The notes below the pieces were generated by a model that saw only the letters and a program-made list of their open reading frames with translations, ran no database searches and was not told the DNA's origin. From Eudorina sp. 2006-703-Eu-15 (taxonomy: Eukaryota; Chlorophyta; Chlorophyceae; Chlamydomonadales; Volvocaceae), in assembly GCA_003117195.1 (NCBI GenBank), contig BDSI01000035.1, positions 556,001 to 620,000 on the forward strand: a DNA stretch of 64,000 nt, read 5' to 3'. Position 1 is the first letter of the stretch. Each line of letters begins with the position of its first letter. This document shows, in pieces, positions 24,183-37,400 of the stretch. A program made the position numbers and the translations under genes.

Positions 24183-27100
24183 CGGAGAAGCGTTGGGGTA
24201 TGCGGTGTGTCGCTGGGGGTTATTGAATGAAATGCAGGATATTCGACGGTATCCGGTATGGGGTGTGGCCTCGTTAGGCACTGGTGGCACGCACCCCATC
24301 GGGCTATAACGGACCCCACCACCACCACTAAGGGTCATCGGCGGCCTCCGGGGCTTGCATGCTAGGTGATCGGCGCCCTCTAGGGCCTCTTGATGTCTAT
24401 CCGTTCGCTGTCGACAGGTGGTCGTGCAGCACCTGCGGCCATCCCGCGGCCTTACCGTCCCGACACCCGAGCAACGCGCATGCACCCCGAGCGCGTGTCG
24501 TCGTACTGACTGGGTGCTGACTGGGCGCTGGGGCCCCAAGGTGCGGGAGGCACCCCGCTGATTGGGCGTTCCGCTTTCTAGGTTGGCTACCTCTACGGGC
24601 GGGGCAGGACGCGCATCACAGCCCCCCCTCCGCATGCGCTCCCCCGTGTGTATTGCACCATGGATCCATGGTGCCTGTTCTGTTCAATGGAAAGGGGCTG
24701 CCGCTGCCGTACCATTGTCTTGGTCGTTGGGGGATTCTTGTGCTTCTGGTATCGTACTCTTGCTCCCTGCCTTGCGTTGTGTTGTGTCGCTTACTTGGTT
24801 TTCAATTGGACTTGTGGGCGCATCATGAAATGTCTCAATGTCGTGACCTTTGGCGTTGCTGTTGGCGATCGTCTGTGACCTGTTTGGGGTGGGCGGTACC
24901 GCACCGCAGCCACATCACATCTTAGCCTGCGGGTCGTTGGTCGTCGCTGCGCCCGCGTCCAGACGGCGGCACGGGTGCCGATCCTGGAGTGCGTGCGTGG
25001 GGTGCGCACGCTCCATGGAGACACCCTCCATTGGCGCTGCTGGTCGCTATGGACCGACACGATCCAACACCAGTGTAGGGGTGCAGCGGACACACACGCG
25101 GGGTGCAGCGGACGTGGGTCGACACGCTGGCGGCCTGGGTGTGGCGATCCGGGTGTATTGACTCAGGAGGGGGTAATTCTGTCTCCGCCGCCAGGGTTAC
25201 ATGCGGGAGGATGATCTGGGCTGACTCGCGCAGGCCGGACGCGAATGCGGATACGCGCCCTTTCAGCGGTCCTTGCGTCCGGCAGGCTTCGCGGGTTTCG
25301 GGGGGATGGCCTGCGCCATAGCAACAGCTTGTGCACGGCCCATGTGTCGGTTTTTTTATGTAAGCTTGTGTCGTCATTATCGATGCTAATGAACATGTAT
25401 GGGAGGTAGAACCGCTAAGGGGCGTTTGGTAGGGGACTGCTACGCAATCGAACATGACGCAGGGTCACGGCTCCGCGTTTTTGAGGTTACCGCTTCCACA
25501 CCGCCCAGGGTGTTACTGACCCTGCCCGGGGAAGGCGGCTACGGTATCACCTCGACACAAGGCTATCGAGCTTACCATCCAGATATAACGACTACTGCGG
25601 CGACCCATCCTACCTCAGCGCGAGCGAGGCGTCAACGAACGCGTATACTGAACTTGGCATGCCTATCGAGCGGCCGTCGCCTTGTACCCGTAGCCACCAG
25701 TTCTGGCAGGCAGCATCAAACTGTGGGGCACTGGACCACATACCGCGTCACACCCCCAACGAGGTGAGCCCGTCAAGAGTACCGCACCCCCTCTGGCCCG
25801 ATGGACAAACCCGCAACTCGTGCACCCAACGCCCACCGCGATTTCCATCTTTTAAATAATCGTTTCACATAACCCACCCGAGGGATGCAGCCCCACGTTC
25901 GTGATCACATGCGGCCATGCACAGAGGAAGGACATTACGCCCCCAACGCGTCCACTGAATAATCTATTCACGCACGAGGCGCGCCTATTTACGCTTCTAC
26001 GAGGCCTAGCCAAACAACGATCGAGCAAGTGGTACGTGATGCTACGGGATCCAGCTCGTTGGGGCGCCAAAGGGGTACCTTCAACCCAGCCACCCGTGAG
26101 CCACCACCCCTCCTAAAAACACATACTGTAGGTCCATCCTTTTCAGCACGTCACGTGTCCGGAGCAGAAATACCAGCTCGCTCCCACACGGCACACAGCA
26201 GCAGACAGACGGACCGCCGTAGAGCCCCAACAACAGAGCCCCAAACACCTCACACTCACCCTCGAGAAGTCAGGAACCCTCTGTACACGTGAGCCCCACA
26301 CGTGAGCAACGACCCCTTCGACGTCATGCCGTACGGGGTCATGTTGTAGCAGTCAATCACCGAACTGATACACCAACAAATTGCACGTTGAACCACCCTC
26401 CACCGCGAGGGGAGGGGAGTGGGTCATCCTTGTCGCCCGGCATCGTGTTCAGAACACGGGCCAACGTTGGGGCCCAAATCGCAGCCCATTTTATCAGCAT
26501 TAACAACACACGTGCATCATATCAAGCCATACCACACATAGTGCAGCAATTCATCAGTCTGGTCAGACGCCATCGTCACGTCGCTGTCGGATTCCGACAG
26601 TAGCTGCGCATCAACGCTGCTGCAGCTCACCCGACGGCCCAAGCCGCCGATCTTTAGGCTCGTCGGTGACTGAGAGAACCAGCACAACGACTTCAGGCCA
26701 ACGAGAACTCGGCAATGCTGTGTCCTGGTGTGTCATGTCAGGGTTGGCCACCCGCGAGGTGCATTCAAGTCCGGCCATGTCGCAGGGCGTTGGGTGTCAA
26801 TTGCCCAGTGACCCGTCAGTCAGGCAGTCAGTCAGGTTCAAGAAGGAAAACCCTACCCATGGCCAAGCTGTTTGGAATATAATGGCAAGCATGGAATGGA
26901 GCGGTGGTCGACCCATACTAGGTGCGCGACGGTCATATTCCGGCCGGGGGAGTAGGTGGCACCCCAGGGAATCACTTTGGTGGCGTGCGCGGCGCAGCGA
27001 GAGCTTTCCGTAGCGCCCGCGCACTGCGCACGTTACGCGCAGCGCCAGTGGCAGCACCACCGGCTCTGCCCATTCATGTATCAAGAAGTGCGAGGAGCTC

Positions 27101-27202
27101 GGGCACACACGCACCCGCCTTGCGTGCGTGGCAGACCGCCACAGTGGTCGAGGCGCAAGAGGGGGCTCAAGGGTAGGAGCGCGCGCGTGTGCCTGCTACA
27201 GC
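24183..27202. other. Convergent intergenic region with 3' UTRs
   Basis: Three kilobases between the stop codons of the BRCT-BAH gene (+) and the TFxPxI-repeat gene (-). I find no splice-consistent coding region, no RNA gene and no clear repeat. A TGTAA (the green-algal polyadenylation signal) on the plus strand at 25359-25363 could end the plus-strand transcript, which would mean a 3' UTR of about 1.2 kb. No TTACA lies close to the end of the minus-strand gene. Confidence 0.5.
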
Positions 27203-30200
27203 TCAGGAGCTGGCACTGACACCCTGCGCCGACATCGACTCCTCCCAGGAGCCGACGCCCAGCACCGCCGCCAGCTCCTGCAGCCCACCCGCGGGCACGG
27301 CTTCGGAGCCACCCTGGCCGAGCGACGCCTGCGGTTGCTGGTGCTGCTGCTGTTGGTGCTGTTGGTGCTGCTGCGGTTGGTGATGCTGCGGCATGGACAC
27401 CTGTCGGCGCATCTGCTGCTGCCGGTCATGGTCCTCGATCGCCACTTGTGTCAGCGCCTGCGGATCAGGAGGAGGAGGAGCAGGAGGAAGAGGCGCAACG
27501 CACGGGACAGTCAGATCCACCCCAGCGTGACCCTGCTCCCTTCGGGATCACCGGCGTATAAGTGGTCAGGTGGTGTGCTGACCCCTGACCGCCAGCAATC
27601 CTGGCTTGAGAGCTCAGAACGCCAGCACGATGATCAGCAACGTGCCCCCCCACACAGCACTGGTTGCCGCCCCCTGGCCGCACATCTGACACCTCCCTCA
27701 CCTGCATGTCCCGTAGCTCCTGCTCCAGCAGCGAGAACCGCGCCAGTTCCTCGTCCACCTGCTGCTGGTCCACCTCGCCCGCGCCCGCCTCCTGCAGCAG
27801 CTTCGCCTGCATGTCCACCGCCGCCTCCGCCGCGACCCGCAGGTCCTGCAGCTGCTCCTGCAGGTCGCGGCGCTCCTCGTCCGCGGCGCGGGTGTTGGCC
27901 GAGGGGCTGCTGCCCTCCTCCGCCGCGGCGGCCGCGATGCCGGCGGCGGCCAGGGCGAAGGCGGTGGGGTCCATGGAGCCCGTCCGACTGGAGGTGCTGC
28001 GGCCGCCCTGGCGGCCGCCCATGCTGTTCCTGTGGAGACCAGGGGGCAAGGACATCCGGTGGTGTACAGAAGAGGTGAGGGTTCCTGGCATGGTTCCATT
28101 CTGTGTATTCGCTCGACCGGCAGCCTTTTGACATCCTGTGCGAGGAGCCAGCCAGCCATGACCTCAAGACTTGGGCAAGGGACGTGGAAGATGTCGTGTG
28201 CTCAAGACACTGATCTGATGCCGCGTCTGCGGCTGTAGCATCCTCCCCGCGGGCAGGATCCCTGCGAAAGAGCGTCCCACCTGTTAGGGTTGAGCTGCGG
28301 CTGGAAGGTGCACCCCGCCAGGCCCGCCTCCTCCTTCTTGCGACGCAGCATCTCCAGCCGCTCCGCCGTCTTGGCTGCCACCCGGTGCAGAAGCTCAAAC
28401 GTGGAGGCCGTGTCGGGTCGGCTCTTGGCGGCCAGCGCACGCGAGCGCGCGTTGATGGCCGGCCGGAACGTGTGCGTTTGCTCCTGCTTGGCCGGCGGGG
28501 ACGGCACCAGGTACGCACGTGGGCCCCGGCGCAGCCGCAGCGCCTCTTCCATGCAGCTCATGAACATCTCGATGCTCATGGGCGGGCAGGGACCCTCCAG
28601 CATGCCGCCACAACCCGGCGGCGAGCTCAGGCCGCCCGCCCCGTGCGAGAGCTGGTGCGGCCTGGAGGGGCTGGAGGCAGAACCATCGCCAGCGGCGTGT
28701 GCGCTGGGACTGCCGGAGTGTCCCCCCGCGGCTAGTCGCTGCTCCTCACTCCTGTGGGGGCAAGAGGCAGTACAGAGGCAAGGCAACGCGCTCAGCGCAG
28801 CGCAAGAGGTGCACAAGCAACGCGTTTATCCTGGGATAGAGCGCCGCGCTGCAACCCCGAAACTTGGACTGGCCGCCCTGGGCACTGGCCAAACGCAGGC
28901 ACGTGGCAGCATCCACGCGTCCCTCGTGCACGCACCAATCACCAGGCACCGCACGTTCCATCAGACCACGCACTTTGACACAAACTACCCCAATACCGGT
29001 CAGTCTGACACTGCTGCCTGCCCCAGCCCGACCCTCCCTGCGCGTCAGGAGCGCCCAAGTCCGCACAACCCCAAAACACCCACGTGAGCATGAGGCCGTT
29101 GGCTCGCGCCCAGACGTCCGCCGCGGCCTCCACGTCCAGCAGCACCTCGCCGTCCAGGTTGTCCGCGCGCGGGTGGCGGCTGGGCTCCGCGCTGGGGTCC
29201 TCTAGCGGCGGCGACCGGCCCAGCACCGCCAGCAAGTCCAGCGAGCCCGCACCCCCCTCGTCAAGGTACTCGAAGATTTGACGGAAGCGCTTGAGCTTCA
29301 GATCCGTGAAGATGCGCTGGCTGACCTCTGCAGGCGGGATGAGAACGACGAGACTGATCCTCTGGACGCAGATCTAGGGGCTGTTACGCAACAGCAGCGT
29401 CAACATGCCGTTTGCGAGGAACGCGCTGGGGAGTATATATAGCTCTCGGACCAACACCCGTTTTACGTTTTTCATTCGAGCTGCCCGCCTGCGACTTACG
29501 CGTGGTGCGGCTTCGAGTGGCCTCCTCAAGCGCTGCCCGTCGCTCCGCCTCCTCTGCAGCCGCCCGCTTGGCCGCTAGCTCCTGTGCCGTCCTGTAGAGG
29601 TGCTCGCCAATATGCCCACCGCGTCGGTTGCTACGCGCGTGGCCGATACCGCCCCGCGGCCCCCGGCCTATTTCCGGCTGGAACAGCGGCCGCTGTGTGA
29701 CCGGATCGATGGGACCGTAGGCAGCTTGGCGGGCGGCCTCCAGCTTGGCCTGAGCACCCACGTGAGGACCGATTGCCCGTTAGATGCGCGAGCACCTTAG
29801 GATTGCGAAGCTCCAGTGCTTTGTCATCAAGCACCAGTGGTATAGTGGTAGCATAGGTCCTTGCCACGGACCAGACCCGAGTTCGATTCTCGGCTGGTGC
29901 AGATCCATTCTTTATATCAAGAATTCTTTATCTAAATTATTAAATGTTCATTGTTGAACATGACTCAAGTGTTTTGAAGTGGACTACGTATTTCTCAATT
30001 CAAGATATTGTTGTAATCGACCTCTCCCGTCACACCTGTTTTCGCTCCGCCTCCGCGTACAGCCGTGCAACAACGGGTGGCACCTGCGCCCCGGTCCCTT
30101 GGGTGCAGGTGGACGCTGTCGACGTAACCGCCCCAGTCCCCGGCGTGTTGACGCTGGAGGTCTGCTGCTGGTGCTGCTGGAACTTAGTCCTGTCCCAACT

Positions 30201-33200
30201 GCGGCGCAGGTACTCCAGCGCGCGAGGGTCCTTGTTCACCTAAATGCCAGCACGCGAACCAAGGGCGATTCCTTAAGAGTCGCGGACCAGCAACAGAAAG
30301 GTCCAGTGCGCCCCCGTGGATGGTGTTATCACTGGCGGGACCCAGGCCCCCCGTGAATGTAGGAATGCGACAGCACTTTGTTGCTTTCGTTGCCCCGAGG
30401 TGCATCAAGTCTCCTATGCAAATCCGATCAGATCAGTCGACACCACAAACGTACTGAAGGTCCGACATTGGACATCGCATTGCAACCCAAGGAAGCTCAT
30501 ACATGATGACCCTGGACACAGCTGTGTACCGGAACAGTGTACTGATACCGTACCGCTACAGCACCAGGTCGCGCCTGCCCGCTCACCTGCGGTTGGAAGG
30601 TGACCCCCTCCGGGTACCAGTTCCGCAAGTCCTCAAGCCTGCACAACACACACATGGGGAACGACATGCGCGAGCTTATGAGACGGCCTATCGGCAAAGA
30701 GACCGACTACGGCAAGGTGCGATTCGAACGCTGGTACCAAGGACTCCCCACCTTACCGACACCCGCAAACACAATGCCGCTTACTTGTTCTGCCGGCGCT
30801 GCGCGTCCGCAAAGAGCTGTTCGTAATGGGTGATGTTGAGTTGCTGCGCAAGCATTGGGGGGAGAGAACACACCGTGACTGGGTTAACGAAGGGAACGAT
30901 GTGGTTAGGTGTCCAGAGCTTTACCGTATGCCGCCTGGCAAGATACGCCAGCACAGCAGAGCGCGGCCATGGGGTGCCAAAAGCACCAGTCACGACCCAC
31001 CTTGAGCGCCTCCGCCCGCTCCACCATCAGCATGTCGCTGTTCTTGTTGATCCGCGGCCGGAAGGTGCACTCCGCCAGCTCGGCCTCCTCGCGCTGCTGC
31101 CTCATCTGCTCCATCCGATCCTGCAACCAGGCCACCAAAAGTCAGCGGCGGGTATCAAGGCGTGGTGACAGGGAACTGCACAAGTGTAAAAATACCCGCC
31201 GATGCGCAAGCACGAGGGGGAGCCGTGTTTCGAGGACAAAGCCGTTCGTGCGTGCTTAGCTCATAACAACATTCCCAGCCTCGTCATTCGTAGGTCTAAC
31301 TGACGCGTGGGCATGCGACAAACACGTGTTCTAATATGCACGGAGATGCAGATCAGGGGTGATCCATGCAAGCCGACGAACGTTTCGAGCACGCCGGTAG
31401 CCATGACTGAAGCGCACCTGTGTCGACTTGCGGATACCCCGCACGTGCAATCGCTGCCACTTCTCGAAGTCCTCGCCTTCACCAATTGGTCCCATGGCCG
31501 AGCAGTTGTTACGCTCGCGCTGCTTCAGCTCCCACGCCTTCTTGGTGATGGCGGGAGCGAAGGTGACACCCTCCAGTTCCCGGGCCTCCCGGGCCTTGCG
31601 CTCCGCCTCCGCCTGCGGAAGCCCGCGGCACGCGAAGCCTCTCAACCAACACTGCGTACCAATCTGCAAACCTTTCATCACTACCCAGGATCGTGCTGCG
31701 CTCCGGGCCCAGGCACCCCCCCAGCCTGCACTAGTCCACTCCAGGGTAGGAAAATCGTCGCTGCCCCGCTGTCAACGCACCCGCTTGAGCCTGGACATGA
31801 GCGATTCCACGCCCTCCGCGTACAGCATCTCGCCGTAGTTGTCATAAGCGCCATTAGCCCCCCGACCTCGCATCATCTCCGCGCTGATCCACGACATGGC
31901 CGAGCGCCGCTGCGTCAGCTGGGCAATGGCCTCCTCCTTCGCCACGCGGCGGCGCTCCTCAAGCCGGGCAGCTCGCTCCTGTGCTGTGGCGTACAGCCGC
32001 ATGTGCACACTGTCCCTGTCCCTGCATCACGGCCCATGAGAGGGACGGTTGCGCGCTCAGGCGACAACTGAATGAGGAATGGGGCGCTCTCTGCCAGACC
32101 GGTTTGTAGCGTGCCAGCCACTGGTTCAGAACTTAAGCCGTGTCACGGTGACGCCTGTGCAGGACAGTGAATACATCACTCTCCCTTGTAAGGCGCGTTG
32201 TTGCCCCTTCGTTGCTAGCGACAGGCTATAAGTGTTCCTACTAATATAAATGGCCTGACAGTTGGGCGATTCATGTCGCGCGGGCCCACCCCAGAAACCT
32301 TTCTGGACAAAATGCAATCCCCTCAGAACCCGTAACCGGTTCATACATACACCCTGGCTTCATGTTGGCAAACAAACCGCGTTCTCCGTCCAAGTCATTA
32401 GTCCTTCGCGCACCTGGGGCTGGGTCCCGACATGGTATTGGTCTTGCCGTATTGGTACGGCCCAGTAGGCTGATTACTCAACCCCGAGGAGCTTCGTTTG
32501 CTGTTGTGGCCGCTGCCGGCCCCGCCGCCGCTCAGCACCTCCGAGGCACTGACCCAGTTGCCACGCCGAGTGGACGGCGCCTGCGACTCATCCAGCAACT
32601 TGTTTGAGAGCTGCTGGTACAGCCGGTCGTCCATGCCAGAACCAAAGCTGTACTGAGGCTTCGCTGCAGGGCCGCTTCCCGCGGGGACTGGACCGCCTGG
32701 CCCACTGACGTTGCCTCCCATGCTAGCAACCCCGTCGCTTCCGACCCCGCCTATTGTGCCAGCGAGCTCCTGGTTAGGAATTCTAGGGGACTTTGTTCGT
32801 TGAGGGCCGTCGAAAATGCCCCCGCCGCCGTCACTGCCGGCCGACGGGACATGTCCTTCATGGGCCTGCACATGTAAGAAACCGAACAGCAGAGAATGGC
32901 AAACCTCACAGACTGTGCCGTACCGGTGACCACGCGATGAACGAATGGCAAGCATGTCATGGGAAAGTGTTGCACGGTCCGCTACCCACCTCAACAAACT
33001 CACCGTCTTTCGATCTCCTGCCGCACGATTGGCAGCTGCCTTCCGCAGGTTCTCCTCCAAATGCGCCGCCAGGGGTCCAACAATAGCTTCGGGAAGGTTG
33101 TGCCGGCGGCAGAAAGCACGCGCTACGTCCTCGGGATTCTCCCCGACCCGGACCTCAATCCGCTCTGAAGTACCACCACCAACGTCGACAGTCGTTACCA

Positions 33201-33412
33201 AAAGTATTCGCGGTTCCTCCTTTGTCAAAAGCCCCTTCTTGCCAGAGTCCTCTGTTACCGGGTCAGACACCGAATCGGGAAGGTGTCAGGTTTTGTCTGT
33301 AACTCAACTCGCCGATACTACGTTTCATACTCCTCAAGCTACCAACGACGTTGCCGAGTCCCCACTACCTTTGCTTACCGGCCAGGCCTGCCGCAGCAGC
33401 TAGATGCTGCAT
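27203..33412 (-). CDS. Unrecognised 1,050-residue TFxPxI / LYxxA repeat protein
   Basis: Fourteen exons with fully consistent phases: 33412-33379, 33251-33004, 32865-32414, 32021-31781, 31612-31418, 31120-31001, 30843-30785, 30638-30587, 30239-30036, 29749-29500, 29327-29084, 28751-28281, 28029-27702 and 27457-27203. Residues ~20-90 form a compact domain (VDVGGGTSERIEVRVGENPE, then FCRRHNLPEAIVGPLAAHL). From ~245 on there are repeats of two kinds: LYATAQERAARLEERRR / LYRTAQELAAKRAAAEEA, and GVTFAPAI / ECTFRPRIN / GVTFQPQ / HTFRPAINARS / CTFQPQLNPNR. A segment near residue 625 (LKLKRFRQIFEYLDEGGAGS) resembles one degenerate EF-hand. A coiled coil follows at ~880-960, then a Gln/His-rich tail. 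Repeats of this style occur in large protist and ciliary proteins, so a cilium or basal-body role is a guess. The first exon is the least certain. Confidence 0.75.
29831..29901 (+). tRNA. trnG-GCC: tRNA-Gly(GCC)
   Basis: A 71-nt cloverleaf: acceptor stem GCACCAG/CTGGTGC, D-arm with GTGGTA, anticodon stem GGTCC/GGACC around TTGCCAC (anticodon GCC at 29863-29865), T-arm CCGAG-TTCGATT-CTCGG and discriminator A. No intron and no encoded CCA. It lies on the plus strand inside the 29750-30035 intron of the minus-strand TFxPxI-repeat gene. AT-rich DNA with only a short T run follows. Confidence 0.95.
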
Positions 33413-34435
33413 TAGTTCCGAGGACATTTTGCTCGACGGCCCAACCTGAGTCAAAAGTGACTACCTGCATGGAAGGCAAGAGCCATCGCGAGGGCAGGGG
33501 AAATCCATACTTCATTGTGACTTGCCAAGCGATAAATTGCTCGAGGTTGCTGACACGACTTGACAATACAACACTCGCAATAAAGATGCTCGTTCACGCA
33601 CGGTTGTCGTTGCATAATATGCTTGCAGGGCGACGACAGGGTATATGCAAAGGCGCAGCTCCGACAAGTTGACCAACGTCCCGCTCCAAACCGATACAGT
33701 CTACTGAGGCAAAGCATTTCCGCGGCAAAGGCCAACAACATGTTGTTGTCGTCTGTTGACGTGGAGAACTGGGCCTCGCTGTAGCCCTTAACGCACCGGC
33801 TTGCAACAGAAAGGTTCCCGGTTATCCAGCAAGGCCTCTAGCACCACCGACAAGGCCACTTGGTGTCCAGCAAGTCTTTCTGCGTCAGGGTGGCCCAGCA
33901 GGCTGGGAGAGGCGCTGGCAAGGTCGTGAAGGGCTGTTGAAAGTCTGTAAGTGTGTCAGAACTGAATGTTTGGCTGAGCCTTTGAATTATTGAGAGGAAA
34001 AGAGCGCCGTTTATGAGAATGATGAGGTTCCAAAAGAAGTCGACTGCGGCACAATAGCCGCAGCGTCTGTTGTCAAGTCAGGGTAACAACACCATTTCCT
34101 TTTACTTTGAGAAATTGCAGTTGGGGGCACACAAGTTTTTTAGCGATTGGCTAGAATGTGCAATTCTCTGGAAATCTGTACGGGCTGTGGGTTTGACCCT
34201 TTGACTGAGGAAATGTATTGGGGCTTTCGCGGTGTATGCAATGTCAAGACATATACATTTGAACGCTGTGTTCATACGAAACGCCCAACTGCCCGAGGAC
34301 ACGAAAGGACCTACTGTGATAGCTGCAGACACAAGCTCGTCGAAAGGACACCTTGGCTTTAACCCACCTCGCTGAGCTCGAACAGGATTAGCATCACAAC
34401 ATCTTGCGTGTCTGCTCCGGGATAGCCTTCAATCG
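33413..34435. other. Intergenic region between two minus-strand genes
   Basis: About 1 kb holding the GPAA1 3' UTR and the promoter/5' UTR of the TFxPxI-repeat gene. It is less GC-rich than the flanking exons. Reading frames here are short and show no recognisable protein. No TTACA (minus-strand TGTAA) signal was seen. Confidence 0.5.
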
Positions 34436-37400
34436 TCACGATGCGAAGCTTCCGCCCAGACCGAACAGCCAAAAAGAGCCGACTGCCACACTGCCGTACC
34501 AGTAGTTCGTCGCGGACACACCGCAGACGCTTCCCGCCGCTGTCCCTGAGAACAATGAACCCGATACCCCAAAGCCCGCCGCCGAAGTTGCGGCTTCCAA
34601 GAGCAACAAATAGACCAGCGGGTTCGAAGCAACCCAGGTCATCCTATGAAGGACCCGAAGCACCCTATGCGACAGACGCCAGACGCGTCCCGAAGCACCA
34701 GATGCACCACCACCACCACCGGCTTCGCTGTATTTCCCCCACGCCTCAATCCTAACCATCGCCCAACCCTGCCACAGCGCCATCGGTGCGAGGTACGCGC
34801 CTGCCACCACCGCGGCCGCCCAGTTGAGACAAACGAGGGCAGTCATAGCTGCGGCCGTTGCCGTAAGCACCACCACACGCTCGGCATGCCACGCTGCCTC
34901 CGGCGCGCTGCACCCCATCACGTCCGGCGGGACACCGAGCTCACCCCCGGCCGCCTGCTCCGCAGAAGCACCCCGCCCCCCTGCCTTCGAGTCCCCGCAT
35001 GTCTGCCGGCTGCGCTCCGCAACTTTGCCTCTCCCCGCCGTCGCCTCCTCCTCCCTGTGCCCGACCGCAGCATCCGCCCCCGTCGACGCCCCCGACGTCT
35101 TCACGGACCTCAAGGACTCCTCGGTCGCCTGCTCCGCGCCGAAATTTGCTGCGGCTGCACCAACCAGACGTCCCGCCAACCTGGCGGCCGCCGCTGCGGC
35201 CGCGCAGATGGCCAGCAGGGCGGCGGCAGCTACCAGCGCGCCGTCCGGCGTAGACAGCCGCCGCGACAGCAGGGTGCGAGCCGCTGACGCCGCTGACACC
35301 GCCCAAGTCGGCGCCGCCGTTAATCCAGCACCTGCCCCAGCCGTGTCCCGCTCAGCCTCCCCCAGCCAGCGCGCGGGATCACACGCCAGCCGACGCAACC
35401 CCGCGGCGGCGGCCGCCAGAACCACCGTCCGAGTCGCAGCCCGTGCCGCGGCGGTCGCCCAGATGTGCCGCGCGGTGGCGGTGCCACCGCCGCGGGCCAC
35501 CGCCGCCGCGGGGGTGGCCGTACTCGCCGTGGGTGTACCTTGAGTCGCAGCCATGGACCAGGCGGCCTGTGGGGCCCGACACAGGGCGGGGACGGACATG
35601 TACGGCACCGTTGCGGTACCGGTCCGCAGGCGGGAAGTGCCCCCGCGGGGCACGCTAAGCCACAGGATCAGAGCAACAAGTACGACTTAAAGTTGCAGCA
35701 GGCGGTGCTTAAAACGCACAGAACCACTGCACCACCAACAGGCACGAAGGGCATGTCCCTGATGCAGCAGCGGCGAGCGGTACCCGGAGACGGGGGCTGG
35801 GTTTAGGGTTTAGGGTTTAGGGGCCGCCAGCACCTGCCCGCGATCCCAAAGTGTGCGGGACCCGCAGTGCATTGTTCGGTACCGGTGGCGCTTCCCTGCC
35901 CACTCTCGTCATCGCGGTGGTCTCCGTCCTTCCGTCTCGCGGATCAGTCCTCCCCCTCTTTCACAAGCAAGCACACACACACACGGGAGCTTTTCTCCTT
36001 GCTAACACACGGGGGCGGGCGGGTTTGATTTCTAAACACACACACACACACGCGACATCTCGCCACACACCTGCAGCTGCAGCACCGCCGCCAGCGCCAC
36101 CGCGGGCGCCACGTAGCGCTCCACCGACACGAAGCGGTCCAGGTCGGTGAGCAGGTAGAGGAAGGAGGAGTGGTGCACCCGCTCCACCAGGTTGTTCAGG
36201 GAGCGCAGGGTCAGCTCCAGGGAGTACGCCAGGGCCACCGAGCGGTACCGTACGGCCTCCTCGTCCGAGGCCGTACCGCCGCCGCCGCCGCCGTGCTGCG
36301 CGGATGCGGCCGGGAAGGTGCAGCCGGGGCCGATCGACGATGGTATGCCAGCTGGGATCGGGCATTATGAGGCTGCTGGTGCTCGTGTAGGGCGGCCAAC
36401 TTGCTTCGACAAACGCCGCCACGCGGCGTGGGGTGTCTTTCGTGGTGTGGGAGGATATTGTTGAGGGTATCGTCCCGCCTTGTTGTTGGTAGCATTTGGA
36501 CGGCGGGAAGCCCTCGGGGACATTCCCCGGATGCATCCTTGGTGAGCCCAGGTCATTCCCTTTGATGGCCCCAGCGCAGCCGCGTGCACGGGTCCAGCCT
36601 CACATGCATGGCGCTCGGCCTGTGGTGCTCCCAAGGCGTCAAGCAAGCCCCCCGAAACCGACCCTGTCCGGTAACTCTGCCCTCTGCCCCGTCCGGTATC
36701 GCCCCGTGCCCGGTTTCCTCACAGGGCTGGGCCGGGCGGGGTTGCTCTTTGAAGATTCACGCCCACGCACAGATACACTGGGTGTTGTCACAAATGTAAA
36801 GGCCGACATCGCGAGTGGAGTCTCACCCCTCTCGCGGAGGTCAGTTGGCCAGATCTCACACACACAAACCCACGCAAAAACACGCTCCCCGAGTGGGCCC
36901 CCCTCTCACCCGCTGCACCAGCCGCACTGAGGCCGCGTCCACCATGAAGTCCTTGAAGGCGGCGTGGGCCCCCGCCGGCAGCCCCACCGCCTGCTGCCAG
37001 GCGAACTGCAGACCGGTCAGCAGCCGCCGCACGTAGTTGCGCAGGTCCTGTGTTATTTAGGCAAGCAGAGCAGGAGTGCGTGACATGCGAGGGGCCGAGT
37101 GGCGCCCGGTAGTTTGCCCTTATGCGTAAATAATATATCCGTTGCCCGACCCATAAAATAAATAGAAGGCTGCGGTGTCGAAGGAGCGCTGTCGTTTTTG
37201 GCGCGCTTCTGGCGCTATTGTCGCAGGTCCTGTGTGTGTGTGCGTGTGTCAGGATCCAGGGCGACCCGGGGGCAGGGTTGGAGCGCCGGGGGGGGGGAGT
37301 AAATTGAAAAAAGAAATAAACCCGAAGAACGAACCCAGGCACACCCAGAACAACTCAGCGCCGGAGGGGTGGGTGGGCAGGGAGGGATACACAGGCGCAG

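Noticed and set aside
32866..33003. Continuous minus-strand frame through 33270-32398 as one intronless gene
   Set aside because: Contains a GTGAGT donor at 33003 and a TGTGCAG acceptor at 32866 in matching phase; it starts at GTG, and splicing to the ATG exon at 33412 is better.
35567..35653. Start of a separate 405-residue membrane protein gene at 35653
   Set aside because: First codon is GTG; the acceptor at 35567 joins in phase to the GPAA1 exon 36295-36071, and the protein continues the GAA1 membrane region.
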